Shown here: one piece after another, positions 35,242 to 48,990 of the stretch
Numbering within the stretch: the first letter of the stretch is position 1
Layout: each line of letters begins with the position of its first letter
DNA from: Thuidium tamariscinum
Taxonomy: Eukaryota; Streptophyta; Bryopsida; Hypnales; Thuidiaceae
Length of the DNA: 64,000 nt
Assembly (NCBI GenBank): GCA_947034885.2
Contig: OX344751.2
Span: forward strand, 36,321,582 to 36,385,581
Reading direction: 5' to 3'
Notes under the pieces: generated by a model
The model's input: the letters and a program-made list of their open reading frames with translations, nothing else
Told to the model about the DNA's origin: nothing
The model's database searches: none
Position numbers and translations under genes: made by a program

Positions 35242-36589
35242 AAATTTCATCTAATGCCTTAAGGCTTGCCAAATTTCAATATGTAGACCTCAATTTAGAC
35301 AAGCATTTTCTTAATGTGTTTTTTTTTGCAAAGTTTTCTAATTGCATCACATCTGGACAAGCAAGTAGAATATCCTTGAATTTGCACGATCTCTCTCTAG
35401 AGGCATGTTAAACTTCAAATTGTTAATTATACATTTAGAGGATGTTGTACTTGGCTAGAGGGACATGGTAGAATTTGGTCAGTTTAGTCTTGGTCATGCC
35501 CTCCATATCAACTTGGATGTAGTAGTGATGGTCTTATTTGTAAAGCACCTATAAGAATATTTAACACCAATACATAAGAAATGTGTAGTGTGAGAAAGAG
35601 TAAGAGTGTGGCTACCTAAACTTGTTAAAAATGATTTTCTAGAGTGGTTGCTATGGATAAGACTCAAACTCCTACAATTAAATGTTGTGTGACTCCACTT
35701 GATCATTGATTCAAGAGCGATGTAGAAGATGTTTGCCTGTGCTTTTTACTGAGGAATGGTTAACTATTGTTGTATGTTTTTTTTGTAGCATGTTTAGAAT
35801 AGCCCTTAGTAGCATGGTGGAGCAACCTTCTAAATGTTTTGTACAATTATTCTTCCTCTATCAAATTCTTCCTCTATCAAAAAAGATCAATGGTACAAAA
35901 CATTGAGAGGGGTGCTTCATTGTCAAGCTATTCTTAGACAAAGATTGAAGACGAATTTTCTTTAATCCATGCTTGTTCTTCACCAAAGAGGCCCTCAACT
36001 ATTGAATGAAAAGTTTGTTTTTCTTAACTGTTCTATTGGAAGAGCGATGATGGGGTGCTACCATGGCCTACTAGGAAGCAATACAACCATGCCTAACATA
36101 TTTGGGTGTTCATGCTTAGAGGATGAACATAAGAATCATGTAAGGGAAAAAATTTGGTGAAAATTCACTAAATCTATTAGAATTTGATGAATTAGTAGTC
36201 ATCCCTCCTACAACCAGGTTTTTTTTCTAGCGATTTGGTACAAAATTGCACCAATTTTTTTGGCCTAGCACCAAGTCTATAGAAAATAAATAGTAAAATT
36301 TTGGATGAAATCACCAATAAACTTCAAATCTTTTAAAAATACTGGATGAAATTGCCAAATAATAGATGAAATTAGAATGATAGATATGTATTATGCACTA
36401 ATGTGATATTTTCTATCCAATATATGGATGAATGTTGAGATTTAGAGTTCCATAGTAAAATGAAGTATCGCCACTTTGGCACTTCATAAGAAATGGAAAA
36501 AAACAAAAACCTACCTACAACTGGCCTATGGAGCAAGGCCAACAAGGGGACATTGGCAAAAGAAAAATGAGCCTTGGACCACATCATTA
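35242..36589. other. AT-rich intergenic DNA, nothing recognised
   Basis: Several frames of 60-70 codons occur (35494-35706 minus, 35706-35906 plus, 35969-36160 plus) with no motif. One could be fossil coding sequence, but I cannot support it. Confidence 0.4.
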
Positions 36590-36954
36590 GGGGGTGTCAC
36601 GACACTTCTAAAGTCCTCAGAATTCCGTGAGAAAGAGTACGTGGTGCATCGGGAGCGAAAGGTGGATGCGAAATTCTCAGAGAAAACGGAGTGCCGTTTC
36701 TTCTCCTCCGCGAGTGAAGAAACGGTGTTTTTGAAAATTTTCTTGAAGAATTTCTTGAAGCCCTCGACTTGGCGCAAAGGTTGGAGCTCCCAACGCAGCT
36801 GTGCGAGCTAGAAATTCTTGTGGAATCGTTGCGAACAACAAAAAGGGGTGTCACGGCTCCTCCATTCTACGGCAGTTTTCATTGGCTCCCAAAAAATCTC
36901 ACCAACTTCGGTTTCCCTGAGAAATTGAGTTTATCTGAGGAGCGTGACACCCCC
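36590..36954. mobile_element. GC-richer TIR element with GGGGGTGTCACG ends
   Basis: It starts GGGGGTGTCACG and ends CGTGACACCCCC, TA outside both ends. A third copy of the terminal motif, GGGGTGTCACGGCTCCTC, lies inside at 36845 and pairs even better with the right end (GAGGAGCGTGACACCCC). So a 110-bp unit (36845-36954) may lie within a 365-bp composite. The 111-codon frame at 36476-36811 overlaps the border and is not convincing. Confidence 0.75.
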
Positions 36955-38474
36955 TATTCAGTGTAAGTTTTCTCCCTGCCCCTTCAAACTGGCTCAACAA
37001 AAGAATGAGGGGCCGTTGGGCCGTTGGAAGTCCACTCACTGTTCCCATTCGCACTCATCCATTCGCCCCAATAATACTTTTCCATCCAATATTATAAAAT
37101 ATCAACCCTAAAGAACGCAAGATGCTCGCTCGTCGACGCTCGGCTCTCGTAACTACCTGCCAGGCACCCAAGGCAGGTCGCAAAACTAGGGGCCCAGGTG
37201 TCAGTCGGTAGTGGGATGATACCCTCGAAGGGACACGGGCGGCCAGCCCACAGCTGAACGTTCATCCATTCAGAAGTTTTGATGCCGACGATTTCGTAAG
37301 TACATTCATCCACACGTCTTTCTTGGGCAGCCGCTGGGGTTCTTCAGTGCTGCATTCACCGAGTTTTGCCATTGCGTTTTGTTGCGGCCGCCCTCCCTCG
37401 TCAGTCGCGCTTCCGATCGTCCTCCTGCCGATCGCTCAATCGTTGTAAGCGCCTGACCGATCTGTAGTGCGATCCTCTTCTTTTCGTAACATTTCGTGGT
37501 TTTTTTAACAGTGTTTGTTTTCGTGGATTTGCGGAGGTAGGTCGTTAAGATTTTGTGTTTGAAGAAGCGGCGGCTTGGTTATTATTCCGGGTTTATGGAT
37601 CGCGTCAGTGCTTCTTGTTATCTTGCTCTTAGTGTCTTCAGGAGTCCAAGTTCGATGTTTGAGTCGTCTGTTTTTTTCGATCAGCGTTTGTCTTCGTTTT
37701 TTTGCCAAGGTAAGTCGTTCACCTTGGAGTTGTATGCAGAGTTCGCTTGGTTGTAGTCGGGGATTAGATCAGGTTGATCGTGGTAGTACGTTACGATGCC
37801 TTCCCTATATCGTTTATAGGCGATTTGAGCGTGTAGAAATGTATGTTTGATGTCGACGAACTCTGTTTTGACGAAGCCTTGATTGATGAGCTCTTGTTTT
37901 GGAGGCCTTGCAATGGTAGGTTGTTGTTTGATGTTTTAATAGAAAGCAGGTTGCGTGATGTCCGGATTTGAGCAGTTGCAGTGTGAGTGTAGAGATGAAC
38001 TGTGTTTCAATGATTTGTTAAAGGTCTTCATTCAAACAGAGTTTGTCTCGCTTCGTTGGTAAGGTAGGTGTTTTAAGTTGATGAAAAGCGCTTGATTGTT
38101 GTCACGGATGTGATCCGTTACTTTGTGACGATCGTAGTTGTGTGACTTTGCCTTTCATTTGGTTTACAGCAGTTAGTATTTTTGTGTTAACAGGGAACTC
38201 TGTTCTGAGATGGCTACATCATGTAATGGTCGATTTTTTTTAGTATTATCGTCTTATTTGGGTGCGTTCGTCGCTTGGCTTCTGATAATTTTGATGCTAC
38301 CCGGGTCCCGGGGTTTACCTTGGTTCTCTCGGGCCTGACAAGTTGCGCTGGAGTGGGCCGTGGGGGATGTATAACGATGTTTTTTGTAAACAGGGATGTG
38401 TAATGTTGATATGAAAAACTGGTTTGATGATGTGTCAATGGTTGCTGGTGCAGAGGGTATTGATAGGAAGAGAA
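36955..38474 (+). promoter_or_regulatory. Upstream region and probable leader of the plastid GAPDH gene
   Basis: The composition rises in GC and TCG words from about 37090. Four loosely repeated segments carry GTTTGT..TCG followed 15-20 bases later by a donor-like GGTAGGT or GGTAAGT, near 37508, 37683, 37886 and 38037. This looks like repeated leader exon/intron units, and an intron in the 5' UTR is likely. I cannot fix the transcription start. Confidence 0.4.
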
Positions 38475-42039
<3,565 letters not shown>

Positions 42040-43089
42040 GATACTACTTGCCATCGATTTTCACGCACGTTCTAATTATCATTTCCAGAGGACTTGAAAT
42101 GGGGGTCATTCAGTCAAGAGTTGAGGAACAATAACAGCAGAAGAGACTTCCCAATGGCTCCTACTATAGGACGAGCAGCTAGTGAGAGCAGACAAGGTAG
42201 CCATCGGTTTGATGCTGGATCTGCAACCGACTTCATTTAGGAAACTGATCGAGGCGGGTGTTCCATTTTGTTAGAGTTAGGATTCAGAGTTCCATTCGTG
42301 GAACCATGCCGTTCAAATGTGCCCTTGTGCTTCAGTTTAGTGAAGAAATGAATAATGTTCTCACCGATCGTTCGTCTTTCTGTGATGGTTTCTTGGGAAC
42401 TATGTGCGAGTGTGTTGCGTCGGTCGAGACAGCAGCGAGCGATGCATTCATAGAGTTCAGCATTTCTGAGACTCGGTGTTAAATAACGGTAATCCGAGTG
42501 TAAGAATACTCTGTTAATCGACGTGATGACGCGTAGTATTCGTTGTGGTATCGAATGTGGTCAGATCTTTAGTTTCGGATTATGCCTCCAATTCTCTGAT
42601 GATTCCAGACCAGTGGCCGGAGACATGTAGCCAAGTCTTGGTTACTCCACTCGCTAGTAACGTATTTCAGGCAAATGCATGAGCAGATGGAAATCTGTTG
42701 ATAACAAGGATCAGTTCCCTCATGCTATTAGTTTCCTGTGAATTCGGAGAATCTTTTGTCCCAATGGAATGGACTTTTCTGTTGATAGTTCTCACATCGC
42801 TATTTCGATTACGCAGTCTATTCTGCACTTTCCCAGGTGAAAGGTCGACACCCCCTCATATCATCACGTTCCTTGACCTCTCATAGTACAGTATTGGTCT
42901 TTTGGCACCATATCTATTGGAACAATTGAGTTTTTGTGCAAAAAGTTTGCATGGACTACATATGAACTAATGGATTCTCAAACCAAGTATTCCGAAATCT
43001 TCACTTCATCTTTATAATGTTCGTGAGAGATTGGATGTTAGTTTTTTGATTGGCTTGATTGGCATACCTTATATTATATATCATCTTGG
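42040..43089. other. GAPDH 3' flank, no further gene seen
   Basis: Positions 42040-42560 keep gene-like composition and probably contain the 3' UTR. The 74- and 62-codon frames in this stretch show no recognisable motif. Confidence 0.45.
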
Positions 43090-43184
43090 CCAAGGATTTT
43101 AGAGAGAAAGAAAGAGGAGACCAAGGATTTTAGAGAGAAAGAAAGAGGAGACCAAGGATTTTAGAGAGAAAGAAAGAGGAGATG
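43090..43184 (+). repeat. Perfect 31-bp tandem repeat, three units
   Basis: Units start at 43090, 43121 and 43152 and read CCAAGGATTTTAGAGAGAAA then GAAAGAGGAGA. They are identical, so the expansion is recent. It lies about 140 bases before the coiled-coil frame. Confidence 0.9.
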
Positions 43185-43323
43185 ATAAAAGTCAATTCTT
43201 TCAAATCGTAGGAAGTCTGCCTTGTGAATCATCTTCTTCCAAAGGATGAACTATGGCACATCCATCTTTAAGCTTTGGAAGTTTGTTTGAACTTTTGTTC
43301 AAATTTTAGAGAGGTTATTCATT

Positions 43324-43713
43324 ATGGAAGTTGAAGAAGAAATAACTATAGAATCAATTCCCAAGAAAGAGCCTAAAGAAGACATCAGATTGACTAGTCC
43401 AACTACAAGCTTAGAAGTGGCTCAGTTGAAGAAAGAGATTCGGTCCTTACGTTATGAGAATGATTCCCTTCACAAAGAGGTAGAGACTTGTAAAGAAAAT
43501 ATTCGCATCGCAAACAACTCATTCCAAAGTTTGCGGGACCATTTGCGAGCAGTGATAGATAAGTACATGTCAGACCAAGGGCAAAGTGAAGTGGAGCTTC
43601 AAGGCTTAGATAAGCAAGCCAAACAAATCATTGAGCGAATCCAAACAGTTGCCAACAAACTAGAAGAAGATAATGCATTGCTAGTGGAAAAATTGCAAAA
43701 AGCCATCAAATAG
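43324..43713 (+). CDS. Hypothetical coiled-coil protein, 129 residues
   Basis: A single-exon frame runs from ATG at 43324 to TAG at 43711-43713. The N-terminus is acidic (MEVEEEITIESIPKKEPKED). From residue 34 on it reads as heptads: VAQLKKEIRSLRYEN, SLHKEVETCKENI, SLRDHLRAVIDKYM, then QIIERIQTVANKLEEDNALL. Base composition (about 42% GC) is above its surroundings, and no intron is needed. I do not recognise a family. It could be a lineage-specific gene, part of a larger split gene, or a remnant carried by a repeat. Confidence 0.45.
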   Translation: MEVEEEITIESIPKKEPKEDIRLTSPTTSLEVAQLKKEIRSLRYENDSLHKEVETCKENIRIANNSFQSLRDHLRAVIDKYMSDQGQSEVELQGLDKQAKQIIERIQTVANKLEEDNALLVEKLQKAIK

Positions 43714-44152
43714 GAAGTATGAGGACTCCACCAAAATCTAGGTTTTCTTCTCAAAGTCATTTTTGGGGGACTAAATATCTCTTTAGTATTCTTGTGACTC
43801 TTGTGTTTCATTGACAAACCTTTGCAAGATTTTTAAAGTCATACTATTGGGTAAACTAAATATTGAGTTGTTTTCCTTGTAAAGCTTTGCTTTCATCCAT
43901 CAACATTTACAAGACTCTCAAAGTTACATTGTAGTTGAAACTAAATATTTTTTTGGTTTCTATCTATAGCTTCCTACTAACTTTAGTAAGACCTTTATAA
44001 TAAATAAGTGTCATCTTCTCAAATTTTACTAGTAGAAAGCATGAGTATGAATTGTTGTATGTATTAATTATTTTATAATATGTTGGAGTCAAACCTTCTA
44101 GAATAGAGTAAGCTTCAACTAGGAGGAACTTTACAAGAATTGTTAGCATTCT

Positions 44153-45099
44153 TTAACCCCTTTAGAAGTTAAAAACAACATTGCTTTTGAAGTGTTAGAG
44201 GTCTAAATGTCATTAAAGTATGGAAATCTCAATTATAGAATCTTGAAGTGTAAGTATTGTAGATGATGTGAATCAAATTTGGAGTTATTTGGCCACATAG
44301 ATTGAGAGATTATAATATTAGTATTGAAAAAAAATGCTAAAATTTTCCTTAAAACACATTTGGAGGTCAAATGTGATTTCTAAACCTACTCAAGTGACAA
44401 AACTTTGAACTAAAATGTGCTTCACAATCACAATACAAGCACATTAGTATAAGAAAATATCATTCAATTGACTCATTGTATTTACAAAGTGGCTTTTAAA
44501 TGTCAAAATATAATTGTGAAAAATACATCTAGGGTTAAACCTCTTTTTACTACAAAAATTTTCAATCACTCATAACTTCTTGGATTGATATGAAATTTTA
44601 GCCACACAAACTAGACTAGTAAATGCAACTTTTTCAAAAACTATTGGAACAAACACAATGTGAAGAAGAAACAAGCTGTTGAAGTTCACTATAATCCAGA
44701 AATGTTTTATTTTTTAACTTCAAATTGTTTTCAAATATTCAAAAAAACTTAGATTGATATGGAAATTTGGCCACAATAACTAGACTTCTAGAGGAAAATA
44801 ATCCAATAAATTTTATTGAAAACAAACATTGGATGAAGGAGATACAAGCCCCTGAAGTTGCAACCATTAATTGTAGTTTGGTGAACTCAAATTGAACTTG
44901 TGAACTTTGATTGACCCTCCAAAAAATCATTACATCTTAGATTTGTTAAAAAAATCTTACCACATAACTAAAAGAAAGAGTGCAAATTTTTCTTTAAGTT
45001 TTATTGAATTTGGGTAGTAGATGTGAAAGTTACAACACTTCAAATTGGACTTCTAAATTGTAAGGACACTTTTGGTCCCCTAGGGCACTCAGGGGTTAA
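44153..45099. mobile_element. TTAA-flanked TIR element, about 947 bp
   Basis: It starts TTAACCCCTTTAG and ends CTCAGGGGTTAA. It aligns end to end with 22859-23844. It has no coding frame over 63 codons. Confidence 0.8.
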
Positions 45100-46879
45100 A
45101 TGCCAAAAAAAACTCTTTACAAGGAGGTTCTTGGTTGAATTTTTGTACAAAAGTTAGTTACCAAATAGAAATATATTAATATGTATCATGTTTATGAATC
45201 ATAGTTTAGTTCACATGAATGAAAAAACATACATTGGAATCTTTGGTTTAAAATTGTGTAAGTTAAACAATTGTACCTAGTGGATGAGGGACTCTATCAT
45301 ATAGTCCAAGCTGACCTAAAGTTGGAACTTGCAACCTTATGTGTAAGTGTGCCTTTCATTGGTGAATGCTTTGAATATAATGGCTTTGTTCTATGTAAAA
45401 ACTTCAAAAAAATTCTAATGTATTTTAATGAGATTTGTAATAAAGTATTTCATTTAAATTAATGGGAAAATGTAACTAGCATACTTAATGAGAACCTTCA
45501 TTGAATAGAGATTACTTCACTAAAAGCACTTAGTTCTTTACATTAGAGTAGTAACCTTGGTGTGGCATTTTATAGGAATAAGGATGACCTAAGGTTTGCA
45601 ACCTAAGTTGTTGTAACCAAACACTTCACCACAATTGCTCACCCTACAAGACTACATAGTTGTTGAAATAGGTTTCATTCCTCAAAAGCTTATCTCAAAC
45701 CAATGTTGCCAAAAACTTGATGAAACAAAATGCGAGAAATATGGCTGGTCTAATAATAATCAAGCCAAACATGCCTTTAAAATAGGAGTCTTGAGTTCCA
45801 CCTAGGCAATTGAAATTGTTCCTACATAATTGTTAGAAACATTATAAAGAATATCAAAAAAGGATCACATTTTCTTCAATGTGTTTTTTGCTCTTAATTG
45901 TATTTGCGATTCCCCCTAAATAAATATATATTTATGCAAGGCTAAAGGAAAAGAAAACATGATGTGGATCATTCTCTAAGAGCCAAAATTACATGAACTT
46001 TCTAAGTTTTGTATTCATCACTTTTTGAATTGTTTCACTCTGTGCATCAATAGTTACCCACGCACATTTCACTTTGAAAATTCATAGCTAATTGATTCTA
46101 AGTCAAAAAAAATTACAATTTAAATTGCTAATGCACTCATCAGGAACTTCAAGGCATGTGAATATGGTGCCATGATGGTGCATTGTAATGCAATCAAGTA
46201 AATTTGGTGCCAACTCCCATACCAACTGAGTATGGAAAAAATGGCACCTATATTGTCAAAATGTGGCCTTTGGTGTCAAAATAGCACCAAAATAGTCTGG
46301 TTCAACTTTTCTGATGCTGTTTTTCTTTCCTAATACTATGAAAAGTATGTAAAAATGCTATATTGGACTGATTTTCCTACACAGGTCGATTTTCCCTTAC
46401 ATGGACATTACATGAGCCTCCTACTTTTTTTACACTCTTGTGAAGTTGCTATATTTTGTGGAAAGATGTTATTCACTTTAGTGAAGGTTGGCCTCACTGA
46501 TTGTAAACTCAAGGCTTTCTGTGTGAGGTATTGTACATGAGTTGTGGAAATTGTAATCTCTCATCAATGAATTGTGTACCTCTTTGTATGTAAGTTATGT
46601 GCATCATTTGTCATGCTCCAAAGCCCATCTGAGAGTTCGAAAGCTAGATATCCTTGAAGCCCGTGCAACAGACAGCCATGTGGATTGTCTCATGATGAGT
46701 TGAAGAAGATCCAAAGACAAGATTACGATGAAGAGGAATGGCAATTAATTTGATGACAATATTAATATGTCTTCTTTACTTGATGTTTGCAAATTCCAAT
46801 AAAACATGGAAAAGATGAGATTCCTGTATCAATTTGGCAAATTTTTCTTCATTTTCCAATTTTTCAATGGAAAATGTTA
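45100..46879. other. AT-rich intergenic DNA with one dispersed repeat
   Basis: Positions 46144-46250 (GGCATGTGAATATGGTGCCA, GTGCATTG, TTGGTGCCAACTCCCATACC) are the inverse of 59720-59830. No gene recognised. The 61-codon frame at 46355-46540 has no motif. Confidence 0.45.
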
Positions 46880-47035
46880 AGGTAAACTATCCCATTACAG
46901 ACAAAATGGGAGCAAGCCTATTGTGGGTAAAATTATAATAGTGATGTACATTCAAATTCTTAAATATACATCATCATTATAATTTGTCCCACAATAAACT
47001 TGCTCCCATTTTGTGCATAAGAAGATAGTTTACCT
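46880..47035. mobile_element. MITE, 156 bp, TA-flanked, AGGTAAACTATC ends
   Basis: The left half (AGGTAAACTATC, AAAATGGGAGCAAG, ATTGTGGG) is mirrored by the right half (CCCACAAT, CTTGCTCCCATTTT, GATAGTTTACCT). The whole element folds as one hairpin. TA lies outside each end. Confidence 0.88.
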
Positions 47036-47883
47036 TAGTAGCAGGAGCAAAAGTCAGTTCTGTTGGTTGGTTATTGCAGTACACAAAATGATGAGAAAAT
47101 CTTTTCTCACAGTTTGTGGTTGTCATTTCTCAATCAATCACAAAAATGTTGTCCAACACTCTACATGTGAGACACTGAATGCCCATCAGCAGGACAAGAA
47201 CACAAGCTGTCCCCGCCTCCTCTTTCTTTGAACTGGACCTTGAAGGCATGTCAAATCAAGTCAAAAATGAACTTGATCGAAAACTGAATAAATTGCTTGA
47301 AAAAAATTTCAATTCCTCTTTTTGTTTTCTGCTGGCCTGTACAAACTCCCACCCACATATCCCATCCCCCCTTTTTCACATGTGAACTTCCTCTAGTCCT
47401 TTTCAAACTGAGCCATCATATAAATTTTGTCTAGGATTGCACTCGAATGCACTTGAAGACTTTTCCACCAACACAATTTGCGGCCGGAGTTATGACTTAT
47501 GAGTTGCACTTGCAATTTGTAATCGTATTTGAGATTTTTTGTCCTTTCCAAGAAGGGCCAATGCAAATATGCCCATGGAATCTCTCTGATCCAATGCACC
47601 ATCAACATCCACAGTATTGGCAAAAAAAACAGTTAATATTTGGTTATGAGTTTCACTCACAATTTTTTGTAAAGTAACCCATTTGAACACCGATTTCATT
47701 AAATGGCGACACTCTGATACAGACTTTGGCTGCACAGCCTGACACCAACATCTATGCAGTATGCCTTAGTTTGTGACCTGCAATTAGACCTTTGTGAAGA
47801 TTGTACATCACAATTTTTGGCTTGTGGAATGTTGCTAATTTAACGAAATGGACATTTTTGAGCCGTGCACTTGGGTTGGTGTA
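47036..47883. other. Intergenic DNA, nothing recognised
   Basis: Overlapping short frames on both strands (47393-47735) have no motif that I recognise. Confidence 0.4.
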
Positions 47884-48139
47884 AGGTGGGTACACCCAAA
47901 AGTGCAGCTGACTATAAAGCGCCATCTACAATCTGTGTACATTTTCAAAATCAGTTATGTATATAGATTGTAGATGGCACTTTTAGAAACAAATTTTGCA
48001 TACTGTATCCAAACACTCTGTTCTTTGGTGCATTGGAACATACTTTTACGAACCCACAAGACCATATGAAAATCTGAACAGCCTAATAATAGTAACTAGG
48101 TGCAGTACCAATTTGTGGCACTTTTGGGTGTACCCACCT
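47884..48139. mobile_element. MITE, 256 bp, near-perfect TIRs, TA-flanked
   Basis: The left end is AGGTGGGTACACCCAAAAGT and the right end its exact inverse for at least 22 bases, TA outside both. A second inverted pair inside (GCCATCTACAATCT / AGATTGTAGATGGC) gives a two-stage hairpin. The intact ends suggest a fairly recent insertion. Confidence 0.9.
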
Positions 48140-48479
48140 TACTCATGAAAGTGTCTGCAAGGCAGCTCTCCAAAGCTACCAAACAACAATTGTCTGCACA
48201 GACAGTTTCAACATCAGTCACACAGTGTCTGTCGTTTTAAACTTTCTTCACATAATTAAAAACCTACTCAAAATCTGTGTTCCTTTCAATTATTTAAGCA
48301 GAGCCAAAAACGGATGTGCTCATGGAATCTCTCCTGGTGCACCACCAACGTGACCACAATATTGGGAAAGCAGATTTTGTGGTTAGGAGTTGCAGCTCAC
48401 AACTGACAAGCCTCGAGTGTCTGCATGGGCATGAAAAAGGTCTTTCTGCAGCTCATCCAGAGCTACCAAACAGACAATT

Positions 48480-48990
48480 CTCTGCCACTTTTCAACATCA
48501 TTTGCAGTTCATTTTGCTGTCATTTGGAGAATTGCCCGCCACGCAATTTACGAACTGGAAATTTCTCTGCTGCTTTTCAACATCATTTGCAGTTCATTTT
48601 GCTGTCATTTGGAGAATTGCCCGCCACGCAATTTACAAACTGGAAATTTCTCTGCTGCTTTTCAACATCATTTGCAGTTCATTTTGCTGTCATTTGGAGA
48701 ATTGCCCGCCACACAATTTACAAACTGGAAATCTCTCTGCCACTTTTCAACATCATCTGCAGTTCATTTTGCTATCACTTGGAGAATTGTGTGCCACGCA
48801 TTTTACAAACTGGAAATCTCTCTGCCACTTTTCAACATCATCTGCAGTTTATTTTGCTGTCATTTGGAGAATTTCTCGCCACGCAATTTACGAACTGAAA
48901 ATTTCTCTGCTGCTTTTGAACATCATTTGCAGTTCATTTTGCTATCACTTGGAGAATTGTGCGCCACACAATTTACAAACTGGAAATTCG
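48480..48990 (+). repeat. 85-bp tandem array, six units
   Basis: The word TTCAACATCAT or its variant starts at 48491, 48576, 48661, 48746, 48831 and 48916, always 85 bases apart. Each unit carries TTTGCAGTTCATTTTGCT, GGAGAATTG and CACGCAATTTAC. Since 85 is not a multiple of three, the same three peptides rotate through all frames and no frame has a stop, which creates three overlapping long open frames (48316-49014, 48425-48898, 48609-49226). I do not call any of them a gene. Confidence 0.93.
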
